Notes: generated by a model not told the origin, from the sequence alone. A DNA stretch of 64,000 bases from Phenylobacterium sp. Root1290 (GCF_001425305.1 NZ_LMEE01000002.1:816191-880190), one strand, 5' to 3'; positions 43,787 through 53,485 are shown, counted from the stretch's first letter. A program made the numbers and translations.

Positions 43787-44721
43787 GCCGCGCGGCCGCG
43801 GATGCGCCACATCATCGGGCGCGCAATCGCGGTGCAGACGATGATCGGTGACAGGATCAGGGCCAGCACCTGCTCGCCGAAGCCTTCGGCACGTTTCCGG
43901 AAGTAACGCGCCAGGCCGACGCCCTTGTGGAACTCGACCCGCAGCGGGCTGGCGTGGCTGGTATGGCCAAGATGAATCACCTCGGCCTTGGGCTGGAACA
44001 GGACGTCGCCGCCCGTCTGACGCACGCGCCAGCACAGGTCGACGTCCTCGACGTGGAGGAAGTAGCCCTCGTCGAAACCCTGGACGATGTCGAAGTCCTC
44101 GCGGCGCATGCAGAAGCACGCCCCCGAGATGGTCGGCACCGGGATCACGGCTTCGGGCGCCGCCTCGGATTCCCAGTGCACCTCGTAGCGGCGCCAGGCC
44201 GGGATCATCTTCGACAGGTGGCTCAGGCTCATCAGCGCGCTGACCGGCGTGATGTCGCCGCGCCGCGCGCCGCGCTGCTCGGTCCGGTCGGCGTTGAGCA
44301 CCCGTCCGCCGACCAGGGTCGGCGACGGGCGGCCCTCGATGGCGCGCGCCAGTTCGGCGATGCAGCCCGGCTGCAGGAAGGCGTCAGGATTGAGGAACAC
44401 GATGGTGTCGCCCGCCGCGGCGCGCGCGCCGAGATTGGCGCCGCGGGCGAACCCGACATTGCCGTGACCGGTCATCAGCCGCACGCGCTTGTCGCCGTCG
44501 GACAGGCGCTTGAGCCGCGCCGCCTCCATGCGGGTCGAACCGTTGTCCACGATCACGAGCTCGTCGACCAGCGGGTCGGCGAGCACGCATTCGATGCTTT
44601 GCTGCAGGGCTTCGCCGGTCATGTAGACGACCATGACGACGGAGACTTTGCGATGCGGCTTCAGGAAGTCCTGAGTCGGAGCAGGCTCGTAAGCAACGAT
44701 CGGTGCGGCGATGCCGTTCAT
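43783..44721 (-). CDS. GT2 glycosyltransferase, rhamnosyltransferase-like
   Basis: A 312-residue family 2 glycosyltransferase of the WbbL type. Motifs are VSVVMVVYMTGEALQQS, LVIVDNGSTRMEA, GNVGFARGANLGARAA, and FLNPDAFLQPG with the metal-binding acidic site. Further along are VPTISGACFCMRREDF and GYFLHVEDVDLCWRVRQ, with the catalytic acidic residue. One hydrophobic helix near the C terminus (VLALILSPIIVCTAIARPM) may anchor it. It likely adds a deoxyhexose in cell-surface polysaccharide synthesis. Confidence 0.85.
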   Translation of the reverse strand: MNGIAAPIVAYEPAPTQDFLKPHRKVSVVMVVYMTGEALQQSIECVLADPLVDELVIVDNGSTRMEAARLKRLSDGDKRVRLMTGHGNVGFARGANLGARAAAGDTIVFLNPDAFLQPGCIAELARAIEGRPSPTLVGGRVLNADRTEQRGARRGDITPVSALMSLSHLSKMIPAWRRYEVHWESEAAPEAVIPVPTISGACFCMRREDFDIVQGFDEGYFLHVEDVDLCWRVRQTGGDVLFQPKAEVIHLGHTSHASPLRVEFHKGVGLARYFRKRAEGFGEQVLALILSPIIVCTAIARPMMWRIRGRAA

Positions 44722-44730
44722 CCAGCCTCC

Positions 44731-46701
44731 CTAACCGACCGCGCCATGCTCGGTCGAAGCACCCCGAAGCACAGCCTGGCGTGTAACATCCGGCGGACTC
44801 GCCTCTAAGGCAAGTTTAATAACCGCCTCCTGAAGCGTGAGAATGGACTGTCCTTCAGAGCCGAAACGCCTCAAGGCGACCTTGCCTTCCTCAGCTTCCC
44901 GCCGGCCGACCACCGCGATGATCGGAGCCTTGGCGAGACTGTGCTCACGAATCTTGTAGTTGATTTTTTCGTTCCGCAGATCCGTTTCAACCCGGAGACC
45001 GGCGGCGCTCAATTCTTGAGCTACCCGCAAGGCATAATCATCGGCGTCTGACGTAATTGTGGCGACAACCACCTGCGTGGGCGCCAGCCACAGCGGGAAC
45101 GCGCCTGCATAATTTTCGATCACCACGCCGATGAAACGCTCCATCGAGCCGCAGATCGCACGGTGCAGCATGACAGGGCGCTGCTTGGAGCCGTCCTCGA
45201 CCACGTACTCGGCGTCGAGGCGCTCGGGCAGGACGAAGTCGAGCTGCAGCGTACCGCACTGCCAGGTCCGGCCGATGGCGTCCGAGAGGTGGAATTCGAG
45301 CTTCGGGCCGTAGAAGGCGCCCTCGCCCGGCAGCCGCTCGACCTCCATGTTCACCGCCTGGCGGGCGGCGCGGTCCAGCTTGTCCTCGGCGATGTCCCAC
45401 ACCTCGTCCGTGCCCGCGCGCAGGTCGGGACGCAGGGCGAGCTTCACGCTGTGCAGTTCCAGGCCGAAGTCCGCATAGACCGAGTTCAGTAGGCGCACGA
45501 ACTTCGTCGTCTCCTCCTCGATCTGATCCTCGCGGCAGAAGATGTGCGCGTCGTCCTGGGTGAAAGCCCGCAGGCGCATGATGCCGTGCAGGGCGCCCGA
45601 CGGCTCGAACCGGTGGCAGGCGCCGAACTCGGCCATGCGCAGCGGCAGGTCGCGATAGGACTTCTGGCCGAAGTTGAAGATCTGGACGTGGCCGGGGCAG
45701 TTCATCGGCTTGACGGCCAGCTCTTCGCCTTCCGCCGTCTCGCAGGTGAACATGTTCGCGCCGAACTTCTCCCAGTGGCCCGACTTCTCCCAGAGGGCGC
45801 GGTCCATGATCTGGGGCGCCTTGACCTCGACATAGCCGTCGACGTCCAGGCGGCGGCGCATATAGGCCTCGACCGTGCGGTAGAGGGTCCAGCCCTTCGG
45901 GTGCCAGAAGATCATGCCCTTGGCCTCTTCCTGCAGATGGAAGAGATCCATGGCGCGGCCGATCTTGCGGTGGTCGCGGCGTTCGGCTTCCTCCAGGCGC
46001 GTCAGGTGCGCCTCGAGATCGGCCTCGCTGGCCCAGGCCGTGCCATAGATGCGCTGGAGCTGGGCGTTGCGATGGTCGCCGCGCCAATAGGCGCCGGCCA
46101 GCTTCATCAGCTTGAAGGCCTTGCCCACCGACTTGGTCGAGGGCAGGTGCGGGCCCAGGCAAAGGTCCTTCCAGTCGCCCTGGCGATAGACCGTGATCGT
46201 CTCGCCTTCCGGCAGGTCGGAAATGATCTCGGCCTTGTAGGCCTCGCCGATCGACTTGAAGTGCTCGATGGCCTCGCCGCGATCCCAGACCTCGCGCACG
46301 ATCTTCTCGTCGCGGTCGACGATCTCCTTCATGCGCTGCTCGATCGTCGCCAGATCATCGAGGCTGAACGGCGTGTCGCGAGCGAAGTCGTAATAGAAGC
46401 CGTCGTCGATGGCCGGGCCGATGGTCACCTGCGTGCCGGGGAACAGCTCCTGGACGGCCTGCGCCATGACGTGGCTGGCGTCGTGGCGGATGGTCTCCAG
46501 CGACTCCGGGCTTTCGCGCGTCAGGATCTCGAACGGGCCGCCCTTGTCGAGCGGGCGATCGAGGTCGCGCAGCTCGCCGTCGAGCTTCACCAGCACCGCT
46601 TTCTTCTCCAGCGACTTGGCGATGGAGGCGGCGACGTCACGTCCCGTCACGCCGTCGTCGTACTGGCGCTTGGAACCATCGGGGAAAATCAGGTCGATCA
46701 T
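44731..46701 (-). CDS. thrS: Threonyl-tRNA synthetase
   Basis: A 656-residue class II aminoacyl-tRNA synthetase. The order is the N-terminal TGS domain ([20 protein letters not shown]), the editing domain with [11 protein letters not shown] and GFYYDF, and the catalytic core. The core has [10 protein letters not shown] (zinc Cys), [14 protein letters not shown] and the motif 3 region [18 protein letters not shown]-terminal anticodon-binding domain completes it. Slightly longer than the E. coli enzyme because of a C-terminal tail of about 20 residues with no known function. The start overlaps the yidD stop (ATGA), so it is the last gene of the cysS-to-thrS run. Confidence 0.97.
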   Translation of the reverse strand: MIDLIFPDGSKRQYDDGVTGRDVAASIAKSLEKKAVLVKLDGELRDLDRPLDKGGPFEILTRESPESLETIRHDASHVMAQAVQELFPGTQVTIGPAIDDGFYYDFARDTPFSLDDLATIEQRMKEIVDRDEKIVREVWDRGEAIEHFKSIGEAYKAEIISDLPEGETITVYRQGDWKDLCLGPHLPSTKSVGKAFKLMKLAGAYWRGDHRNAQLQRIYGTAWASEADLEAHLTRLEEAERRDHRKIGRAMDLFHLQEEAKGMIFWHPKGWTLYRTVEAYMRRRLDVDGYVEVKAPQIMDRALWEKSGHWEKFGANMFTCETAEGEELAVKPMNCPGHVQIFNFGQKSYRDLPLRMAEFGACHRFEPSGALHGIMRLRAFTQDDAHIFCREDQIEEETTKFVRLLNSVYADFGLELHSVKLALRPDLRAGTDEVWDIAEDKLDRAARQAVNMEVERLPGEGAFYGPKLEFHLSDAIGRTWQCGTLQLDFVLPERLDAEYVVEDGSKQRPVMLHRAICGSMERFIGVVIENYAGAFPLWLAPTQVVVATITSDADDYALRVAQELSAAGLRVETDLRNEKINYKIREHSLAKAPIIAVVGRREAEEGKVALRRFGSEGQSILTLQEAVIKLALEASPPDVTRQAVLRGASTEHGAVG

Positions 46702-46979
46702 GTCTCACATGTCCATGTCCGCGAGGCCGGCCCATCTCCGTCAGGGGCCTTGTCGCGCGGTTGGGGCACCGGGTCGTAGCCGGAAGCTCCCCAGGGGTGA
46801 CAGCGGCACAACCGCCGGGTCGCAAGCCAGGAGCCGCGAGCGGGGCCGTGCAGGATCAGGGCCTGGGCGGCGTATTCCGAACAGGTCGGAAGGAACCGGC
46901 ACTGGCGCCCGATCAGGGGCGAAAGCGTCAGCTTGTAGGCGCGTAGGGCGCCAAGGACGCAGGTCTCGTAGAGGTTCAT
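46698..46979 (-). CDS. yidD: Membrane protein insertion efficiency factor YidD
   Basis: A 93-residue peripheral membrane protein that assists YidC-dependent insertion. The family signature is complete: [20 protein letters not shown], then [16 protein letters not shown], and [16 protein letters not shown]. The Cys-rich, basic core is typical. In many bacteria yidD sits with rnpA and rpmH; here it lies upstream of thrS in an operon that also has a NifU-like gene. The C-terminal tail after VPQP is probably disordered. Confidence 0.95.
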   Translation of the reverse strand: MNLYETCVLGALRAYKLTLSPLIGRQCRFLPTCSEYAAQALILHGPARGSWLATRRLCRCHPWGASGYDPVPQPRDKAPDGDGPASRTWTCET

Positions 46980-47035
46980 GCCGGCTCGCGGACGTGCGAT
47001 TCAGCCGCAGCGATTACGCTGGGCGGCCTTGAGGA

Positions 47036-47485
47036 TCAAGCCGCGCCGGCGCGGCTAGTTCGTTCCACTGCGCGGCGGACAGCCTCGGCCGCGGCCTCGA
47101 ACGCCAGGAGCGTGGAGGCGTGGCGGGCGGGATAGTCTTTCACCGGGGCCAGCATGGAGAGATCCGAAAAACGTCCGTTTGGCGCATCTGCGCCTTGCTT
47201 GAGCATAGCACGGAACTGGTCCCGGGCCATCTCGATCTCCGAAAGGCTGGCGCCCAGCACGCTCGCCCCGAGCACCGCCGCCGACGCCTGGCCGAGCGCG
47301 CACGCCTTTACGTCCTGGGCGAACTGGGCGACGCGGTCGCCCTCGACCGTCACGTCGACGACCACCCGGCTGCCGCAAAGCTTGGCGACTTTCTCCGAGC
47401 TGGCGTGCGGTTCCGGCAGCCGGCCGAGATGGGGCATGTTCGCCGCCAGCTTCAGGAGCTTGGCCGAGTAGAGATCGTCGATCAT
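47036..47485 (-). CDS. NifU/IscU-like scaffold protein lacking the third cluster Cys
   Basis: A 149-residue IscU/NifU-N-type protein. Two of the three cluster-binding Cys are present (VAKLCGSRVVVDV and VKACALGQASAAV). The third is replaced in DYPARHASTLLAFEAA, where IscU has a His-Cys. It may therefore deliver or hold Fe-S clusters differently, or use His. I believe this variant is common in Alphaproteobacteria. ATG 47485 overlaps the stop of the SRPBCC gene (ATGA); a start at 47521 is open but would overlap that gene more. Confidence 0.78.
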   Translation of the reverse strand: MIDDLYSAKLLKLAANMPHLGRLPEPHASSEKVAKLCGSRVVVDVTVEGDRVAQFAQDVKACALGQASAAVLGASVLGASLSEIEMARDQFRAMLKQGADAPNGRFSDLSMLAPVKDYPARHASTLLAFEAAAEAVRRAVERTSRAGAA

Positions 47486-48039
47486 GTCGCTGATGTAGGC
47501 GCCCCGCCCTGTGCGCGCCATTCCGCTTCGGCGCGCGCCTTCAGCGCCTCGTTCATGCCCTGGAAGCCGCGATAGATCTTGCGGCCCAGGCGGCGGGCGA
47601 TGGTCGGCCCCAGCAGGCCGCCGATCAGTTCGCCGTTCGAGACGATCGTGCTGCCGGTGTCGAGCTTCTCAAGCTCCAGGAAGCGGGTGTTCAGCACCAG
47701 GCCGCCCAGCATCTTCAGCCGCCAGTGGATCTGGTCGTTGGGCACCCACTCGAACACCACCGGCTGGATCACCCGGGGCGTCTCGCCCTCCAGCGCCAGG
47801 GTCAGGTTCAGTTGGCCGCCGATGCGGATCTTGCCCTCGGCCTGGGTGTAGAGCGGGTTCCACTCATGCCAGCGCTCGATGTCGTAGAGGATGTCCCAGA
47901 CCGTCTCGACCGGGGCCTGGATGCCGATCCGGTGCTCGACCCGCACGCCGCTGGGGCCGGCCGGCGCCCGCCCCTTGAACTTGAAGCCGGCGCCGGCGGT
48001 GAACATGTTGGCGTTCTGCGCCTTCGGACCCAATCCCAT
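47482..48039 (-). CDS. SRPBCC-family protein (START-like fold)
   Basis: A 185-residue hydrophobic-pocket protein of the Bet v1/START superfamily. Recognisable stretches are RIGIQAPVETVWDILYDIER, WHEWNPLY, VFEWVPNDQIHWR and ELIGGLLGPTIARRLG. This is the polyketide cyclase/dehydrase-like subgroup that binds lipophilic ligands; the natural ligand is unknown. ATG 48039 overlaps the cysS stop (TGATG) and its own stop overlaps the NifU-like start. Translation through cysS, this gene and the next is therefore probably coupled. Confidence 0.82.
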   Translation of the reverse strand: MGLGPKAQNANMFTAGAGFKFKGRAPAGPSGVRVEHRIGIQAPVETVWDILYDIERWHEWNPLYTQAEGKIRIGGQLNLTLALEGETPRVIQPVVFEWVPNDQIHWRLKMLGGLVLNTRFLELEKLDTGSTIVSNGELIGGLLGPTIARRLGRKIYRGFQGMNEALKARAEAEWRAQGGAPTSAT

Positions 48040-49427
48040 CAACCGGACTCCTTGATCCGCCAGGTCGCGCCGGTCGGACCGTCCATCACCTCGATGTTCA
48101 ACGCGGTCAGTTCGTCACGGATGCGGTCGGCGGCGGCCCAATCCTTGGCGGCGCGGGCTTCGAGCCGCTGGGCGATCAGGTCGTCCACCTGGGCGCGCAG
48201 ATCGTCGGTGACGCCGGCCTGGAACCAGTCCTCGGGATCGCCGAGCAGGAAGCCCATGACGTTGGCCGCGGCGAGCAGTTCGCCCTTGGCCTGAGCACGC
48301 CCCTTGCCGGTCGCCGTCTCCAGCTTGGTCGCCATGGCGAACAGTTCGGCGAAGGCGGCCGGGGTGTTCAGGTCGTCCTCGAGGGCGGCGAGGAACGCGG
48401 CGGGCGGCGGGACATCCTCGGCCTCGACCTCGCTGGCGCGGCGCAGGGCGCCGTAGAGCCGGTCGAGCGCCTTCTTGGACTGTTCGATCAGCTCGCCGGT
48501 CCATTCCAGCGGGGCGCGGTAGTGGCCGACCAGCAGCGCCCAGCGCAGGGCTTCACCCGGCGCCTGGGCGATCAGGTCGTGAACCAGGGCCACATTGCCC
48601 AGGCTCTTGGACATCTTCTCGGCCGCCATGTTCAGGAAGCCGTTGTGCATCCAGTAATTGGCGTAGCCGACCTCGTGATCGTGGCCGGCGCAGACCCCCT
48701 GGGCCATTTCATTCTCATGGTGCGGGAACAGCAGGTCGATGCCGCCGCCATGAATGTCGATCGGCAGGCCCAGCGTCTTCTCGATCATCGCCGAGCACTC
48801 GATGTGCCAGCCCGGACGCCCGGGGCCCCAGGGGCTGTCCCAGACCGGCTCGTTCTCCTTGGAAGGCTTCCAGAGCACGAAGTCGGCGGGGTGCTGCTTG
48901 TAGGGGGCCACGTCGACGCGGGCGCCGGCGATCATGTCGTCCATCGGCTGGCGCGACAGTTTGCCGTAGTCGGCATAGGCCTGGGTGTTGAACAGCACGT
49001 GGCCCTCGGCCGCGTAGGCCGAGTTGTTGGCCACCAGCTTGCCGATCATCTCGATGATCTCGTCCATGGTCTGGGTGGCGCGCGGCTGATGCGTCGGCCG
49101 CAGGGCCCCCAGCGTCGCCATGTCGTCGTTGTAGATGGCGAGATAGCGGTCGGTGATCGTGTCGATCGGCACGCCTTCCTCGGCGGCCTTCTTGTTGATC
49201 TTGTCGTCCACGTCGGTGACGTTGGCGGCGTAGATCACGGACTTTTCGCCATAGGCGTGGCGCAGCAGGCGGAACAGCAGGTCGAAGACGACGACCGGCC
49301 GGGCGTTGCCGATGTGGGCGTAGTTATAGACCGTGGGCCCGCAGACATACATCGTCACCCGGCTCGGATCCTTGGGGACGAAGGGCCGCTTTTCACGGGC
49401 CATGGTGTCGTAGAGCGAGAGGGCCAT
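48039..49427 (-). CDS. cysS: Cysteinyl-tRNA synthetase
   Basis: A class I synthetase of 462 residues. The HIGH-type motif is YNYAHIGNARPVVVFD, the zinc site includes MYVCGPTVYNY and WHIECSAM plus HHENE, and the KMSKS motif is AAEKMSKSLGN. A C-terminal helical tRNA-binding region follows. I chose ATG 49427 because AAGGA lies 5 bases upstream; an in-frame ATG at 49439 would add four residues but has no ribosome binding site. It is the first gene of the minus-strand operon running to thrS, and is divergent from folE. Confidence 0.96.
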   Translation of the reverse strand: MALSLYDTMAREKRPFVPKDPSRVTMYVCGPTVYNYAHIGNARPVVVFDLLFRLLRHAYGEKSVIYAANVTDVDDKINKKAAEEGVPIDTITDRYLAIYNDDMATLGALRPTHQPRATQTMDEIIEMIGKLVANNSAYAAEGHVLFNTQAYADYGKLSRQPMDDMIAGARVDVAPYKQHPADFVLWKPSKENEPVWDSPWGPGRPGWHIECSAMIEKTLGLPIDIHGGGIDLLFPHHENEMAQGVCAGHDHEVGYANYWMHNGFLNMAAEKMSKSLGNVALVHDLIAQAPGEALRWALLVGHYRAPLEWTGELIEQSKKALDRLYGALRRASEVEAEDVPPPAAFLAALEDDLNTPAAFAELFAMATKLETATGKGRAQAKGELLAAANVMGFLLGDPEDWFQAGVTDDLRAQVDDLIAQRLEARAAKDWAAADRIRDELTALNIEVMDGPTGATWRIKESG

Positions 49428-49640
49428 CGGGTCCTTCATGGAAAGAAGCGGCAGCAATTGAGAAAAACTGACGCTGGGTAACAGTTGCCCGCAAAGGGGT
49501 TGGCCCCATATACATTCGGTCTGGCCGCGAGGCCACGGTTCCGTCCGTGGTCGCGCAGATGGCCGCATCAGGGGTGGCACGCGTCATTTCCGGGACCTTC
49601 GTCCCGGCGCAACTCAGGCCCCGGAAAGAACCGCTCGACC

Positions 49641-50273
49641 ATGGACGCTCCTAGTCGCGACCGAACCCTGATCGGCACGCCCGGTCTTGATCTTGAAGCC
49701 GTGAAGCGCCCGACGCGCGACGAGGCTATGGAAGCCGTGCGCACGCTGATCGCGTGGGCCGGCGACGATCCCCGCCGCGAAGGCGTGATCGACACCCCCA
49801 AGCGGGTGGTCGACGCCTATGGCGAGTGGTTCGAGGGCTACCAACTCGACCCCGCCAAGGAACTCTCGCGCACCTTCGAAGACGTGCAGGGCTATGACGA
49901 CATCGTCATGCTGCGCGAGATCGAGGTGGAGAGCCATTGCGAGCACCACATGGCGCCGTTCCTGGGCAAGGCCTACGTGGCCTATATGCCGACCAACCGC
50001 GTGGTCGGCATCTCCAAGCTGGCCAAGGTCGTCGAGATCTACGCCCGCCGCCTGCAGACCCAGGAAACGATGACCCAGCAGATCGCCGACGCGATCACCG
50101 ACAGCCTGCGTCCGGCCGGCGTCGCGATCCTGATCGACGCAGCCCACCAGTGCATGACCACCCGCGGCGTGCATCACCGCCACGTCTCGACGATCACCAC
50201 CCAGTTCACGGGCGTCTTCAAGACCGACGCGACCCTGCGTCAGCGCTTCCTCGACTTCGTCAACAAGCGCTAG
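49641..50273 (+). CDS. folE: GTP cyclohydrolase I
   Basis: A 210-residue enzyme converting GTP to dihydroneopterin triphosphate, the first step of folate synthesis. The zinc site residues are clear: ESHCEHHMAPF and, later, AHQCMTTRGVHHRH. Catalytic and GTP-binding stretches EGVIDTPKRVVDAY and VGISKLAKVVEIYARRLQ are present. ATG 49641 gives the normal N terminus; an upstream in-frame start at 49485 would add an Arg/Pro-rich leader that looks non-coding. It is divergent from cysS. Confidence 0.96.
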   Translation: MDAPSRDRTLIGTPGLDLEAVKRPTRDEAMEAVRTLIAWAGDDPRREGVIDTPKRVVDAYGEWFEGYQLDPAKELSRTFEDVQGYDDIVMLREIEVESHCEHHMAPFLGKAYVAYMPTNRVVGISKLAKVVEIYARRLQTQETMTQQIADAITDSLRPAGVAILIDAAHQCMTTRGVHHRHVSTITTQFTGVFKTDATLRQRFLDFVNKR

Positions 50274-51184
50274 GTCGATCTATCGGCGACGGCCCCCCTG
50301 CCCGGCGCGGTGGGGGCCGCTCCCAGCGGCGACGCCGCCGCCGCACGCTCGGGCCGATGCACCAGCGTGACCAGCACGAAGCTCAGCATCATCAGCAGAT
50401 ACCACGAGCCCATCTTCGCCAGGGGCACCAGGCTCCAGCCGTCCTTCTGGCTGGGATAGATCCAGGCCGAGGTGAAGGTGCCGACGTTCTCGGCGATCCA
50501 GATGAACAGGGCGACCAGCACGAAGCCGAGCAGCATCGGCATCCGCCGCACCTTCAGGTCCGGAGTGAACTGGAACCAGGCGCGGCCGAACAGCACCACA
50601 GACAGCGCATAGAACCCCCAGCGGATGTCGGGCAGGTAGTGGTGCGTGAAGAAGTTCGCATAGGCGAGGACCGCCAGGATCCACGGCCCCCACAGCGGCG
50701 GATAGCGCTCGAACCGGATCTCGAACAGGCGGATGGCGCGGGCCATGTAGGAGCCGACGCAGGCGTACATGAAGCCCGAGAACAGCGGGACGCCGCCGAT
50801 CCGCAGCAGGCTTTCCTCCGGATAGGTCCAGGAGCCGTGCGCGGTCTTGAACACCTCCATGGCCGTGCCGACCACGTGGAAGATCAGGATGACCAGCGCC
50901 TCCTCCATCCGCTCCAGCCTGGTGGCGAGCAGCAGGCCCTGGATCAGCACGGCGGCGACGACCAGGAAGTCGTAGCGCGCGATGGGCGCGTGATCGGGCC
51001 AGAAGAAGCCGGTGAGGATGAGCAGGGCCAGCATCGCCCCGCCGAACAGGCAGGCCCAGGCCTGCTTGAGGCCGAAGAGCAGGAACTCGTAGGCATATCC
51101 ATGCCAGCGGCCGCGCTGGGCCCAGGGCCGGGCCAGAGCGTCGAAGCGGGCGACCTGGCCCTTGATCTGGTCCTTCAAACTCAT
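50270..51184 (-). CDS. DUF817 family integral membrane protein
   Basis: A 304-residue membrane protein with about eight helices. It matches the DUF817 pattern: FGLKQAWACLFGG, then LILIFHVVGTAMEVFKTAHG followed by SWTYPEESLLRIGGVPLFSG, and MYACVGSYMARAIRLF. The C-terminal tail is Ala/Pro-rich. No function is established for the family to my knowledge. Its stop overlaps the folE stop region by 4 bp, and it is divergent from hisI. Confidence 0.85.
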   Translation of the reverse strand: MSLKDQIKGQVARFDALARPWAQRGRWHGYAYEFLLFGLKQAWACLFGGAMLALLILTGFFWPDHAPIARYDFLVVAAVLIQGLLLATRLERMEEALVILIFHVVGTAMEVFKTAHGSWTYPEESLLRIGGVPLFSGFMYACVGSYMARAIRLFEIRFERYPPLWGPWILAVLAYANFFTHHYLPDIRWGFYALSVVLFGRAWFQFTPDLKVRRMPMLLGFVLVALFIWIAENVGTFTSAWIYPSQKDGWSLVPLAKMGSWYLLMMLSFVLVTLVHRPERAAAASPLGAAPTAPGRGAVADRST

Positions 51185-51221
51185 GGTTTGAGGCTAGCGC
51201 GAGCGGGGGCGCGGGCGCCAT

Positions 51222-51629
51222 ATGCGCGCCATGACCCAAGCGAGCTTTCCCACAGCCTCTTCCAAGGACGCGCTCGAACGCGGCGAGGTCCTGAGCCCCC
51301 GGTTCGATGCAAACGGCCTGGTGGCCGTCGTCGCGACCCACGCGCAGACCGGCGAGGTGCTGATGTTCGCGCACATGAACGCCGAAGCGCTGGCCAGGAC
51401 AATCGAGCTTGGCGAGGCGGTCTATTTCAGCCGCTCGCGAAACGAGATCTGGCACAAGGGCGCGACCAGCGGGCAGATCCAGCAGATCGTCGAGATGCGC
51501 ATCGACTGCGACCAGGACTGCATCTGGCTGAAGGTGCTGCCGCAGGGTGACGGCGGCGCCTGCCACGTCGGCTTCCGCTCGTGCTTCTACCGGGTGGTCG
51601 AGGACGGCAAGCTGGTGGAGCGGCCTTAA
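51222..51629 (+). CDS. hisI: Phosphoribosyl-AMP cyclohydrolase
   Basis: A 135-residue stand-alone HisI catalysing the third step of histidine synthesis. The metal-binding motif is RIDCDQDCIWLKV, with further Cys in GGACHVGFRSCFYR. VLMFAHMNAEALARTIE, FSRSRNEIWHKGATSG and the Asp/Cys spacing are canonical. There is no fused HisE. Translation could begin at ATG 51222 or 51231; the sequence does not decide clearly. The gene stands alone, away from other his genes. Confidence 0.94.
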   Translation: MRAMTQASFPTASSKDALERGEVLSPRFDANGLVAVVATHAQTGEVLMFAHMNAEALARTIELGEAVYFSRSRNEIWHKGATSGQIQQIVEMRIDCDQDCIWLKVLPQGDGGACHVGFRSCFYRVVEDGKLVERP

Positions 51630-51642
51630 GGGGCCGCTTCTA

Positions 51643-53313
51643 CTAGGCCTCCGACAGCGCCGAGACCCGGTGGGCTTCGGGCGTGACCTTGAAGGTCTTG
51701 ATCGCCCTGGTCTCGAAGGTCTTCGACACGATGGTCGAGACCGCGATCAGTTCGGCCTTGGCCTCCTGGCGGGTCAGGGTCAGCAGCAGGAAGCCCTTGG
51801 CCGCCTGGTCGGAGAACACGACCTCCTTGTTCCCCGCGGCGAACACCTCGCCGACCGAGAAGCCCTTGATCGCGTCGTTGGCGCCGGGGCTGGTGATGCC
51901 GGTGGTCCCGAACTCGGCGGCGACGCGGTTGCCGGCGTCGTCATAGAGCTCGTTGGCCCAGAAGGCGTGGCTGTCGCCGGCCAGCACGATGGCGCGCGCG
52001 CCCGCGGACTTGATGGCGTCGTAGACCCGCTCGCGGTCGGCGGGATAGCCATCCCACATGTCCAGGCCGTAGGGCATGCCGAGCTGGGCCAGCTGTTCCA
52101 TGCGGCCCAGGCGCTTGCGCGATCCCTCGCTCTCGGCGGCCATGACCTCGGCGAGCTTGGCCTCGCCGAGTTGCGCCTTGATGCTGGGGACCGGCAGGCG
52201 GGCCATCACCACCTCGTTGCCGAGCACCTGCCAGACGCGGCCGGCCTTGACCGAGTCCTTGAGGCCGGCGGCGAGCCAGGCCTCCTGCTCGGCGCCCATC
52301 ATCTTGCGGGCCGGATCGTTCAGCTTGGTCTTGAACGCCGCCAGCTCGGCCGGGCCGCCCGGGGCGGCGAGGTCGCGGTCGTAGCTGAGCTGCTGGTCGC
52401 GGGCGGTGAGCCGCGTCTCCAGCATGAACAGGCTGAGCAGGTCGCCGAACTGGAAGGCCCGGTTGATCGCCGCGCCGCCGTTCGCCGGCTCGCGGATCGG
52501 CATCCACTCGTAATAGGCCTTGATGGCGCGGGCCTTGCGCGCGTTCCAGTCGCCCTCGGTCTCGGGCTGGTGGTTCTGGGCCCCGCCGGTGAAGCTGTCG
52601 TTGGCGGTCTCGTGGTCGTCCCAGACGACAATCCAGGGCGCGCGGGCGTGCGCCGCCTGGAGCTGCGGGTCGGACTTGTACTGCGCATGGCGGCGGCGAT
52701 AGTCCGCCAGCGACAGGATCTCGTGGTTCGGATCGTGCGGCCGCTCGGCGGCCACGGCCGAGGTCATGCCGTAGGAGTCCGCGCCGCCATACTCGTAGAT
52801 GTAGTCGCCCAGGTGCAGGACGGCGTCGACGCGCGGCAGCCGGGCGATGGCCTCGTAGGCGTTGAAGTAGCCGTTCGGATAGAGCGAGCAGGAGGCGACG
52901 GCGAGCACCGCGTCCTTGGTCGCGCCGGTCGGCAAGGTCGCCGTGCGCCCGGTCGGCGAGGCGACGCCGTTGGCGGTGAACGCGAAGGTGTAGGCGCGGC
53001 CGGCGTCGAGCCCGGCGGCGTCGACCTTCACCGTCCAGTCGCGGCCGGGGCCGGTGAGCCCCTGCCCCGACTTGGCGCCGCCGGCGCGGCGGTCGACCGG
53101 AGTGAGCGTCCAGCTGTAGGCGATGTCGCCAGCGTTCGGATCGGCCGGGGTGATGCGGGTCCAGAGGATGATCCGGTCGGCCAGCGGATCGCCCGAGGCG
53201 ACGCCGTGCTGAAAGGAGACCGCGCCGGCATAGCGGGCGGCGCCCTGGGCCGCGGCGGGGCCGGCGGCGCCCAGGCCAAGCAGGGCCAGCGCCCGGCGTC
53301 TGTCGATCCGCAT
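51643..53313 (-). CDS. PhoD-type alkaline phosphatase
   Basis: A 556-residue secreted phosphatase/phosphodiesterase. A twin-arginine signal (MRIDRRRALALLGLGAAG) directs export of a folded, metal-bound protein. The PhoD domain has FQHGVASGDPLADRIILWTR, HLGDYIYEYGG, VWDDHETANDS and VLAGDSHAFWAN, which carry the metal ligands. The N-terminal Ig-like PhoD_N domain is present and length is normal. No Pho box could be identified upstream. Confidence 0.92.
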   Translation of the reverse strand: MRIDRRRALALLGLGAAGPAAAQGAARYAGAVSFQHGVASGDPLADRIILWTRITPADPNAGDIAYSWTLTPVDRRAGGAKSGQGLTGPGRDWTVKVDAAGLDAGRAYTFAFTANGVASPTGRTATLPTGATKDAVLAVASCSLYPNGYFNAYEAIARLPRVDAVLHLGDYIYEYGGADSYGMTSAVAAERPHDPNHEILSLADYRRRHAQYKSDPQLQAAHARAPWIVVWDDHETANDSFTGGAQNHQPETEGDWNARKARAIKAYYEWMPIREPANGGAAINRAFQFGDLLSLFMLETRLTARDQQLSYDRDLAAPGGPAELAAFKTKLNDPARKMMGAEQEAWLAAGLKDSVKAGRVWQVLGNEVVMARLPVPSIKAQLGEAKLAEVMAAESEGSRKRLGRMEQLAQLGMPYGLDMWDGYPADRERVYDAIKSAGARAIVLAGDSHAFWANELYDDAGNRVAAEFGTTGITSPGANDAIKGFSVGEVFAAGNKEVVFSDQAAKGFLLLTLTRQEAKAELIAVSTIVSKTFETRAIKTFKVTPEAHRVSALSEA

Positions 53314-53385
53314 CCTTCAGTTCCCCCTCACGCCCTGTCGTCGAGCCTTGAGCTTAGAGGAGAAGGATGACGGCCACATGTCCAG

Positions 53386-53485
53386 CCGCTCATCCGGGTG
53401 AAGGCCGGGACCTCGCGCCCGAGCGACGCGGCGAGGAGAGCCCCCAGACCCTCCAGGCGGTCCCGGCCCTCGCCGGGATGAGCGG
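53386..53485. repeat. Intergenic inverted repeat with CTCATCC-GGCCGGGACC arms
   Basis: The 27-base arms 53386-53412 and 53459-53485 are inverted copies, differing at three positions (core CCGCTCATCC and GGCCGGGACC). The 46-base interior has no gene. A second perfect 10-bp hairpin (53495-53504 with 53511-53520) lies next to it. It resembles, but is not identical to, the GTCATCCCGG elements at 18910 and 23061, so it may be another class of the same dispersed repeats. Confidence 0.65.
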
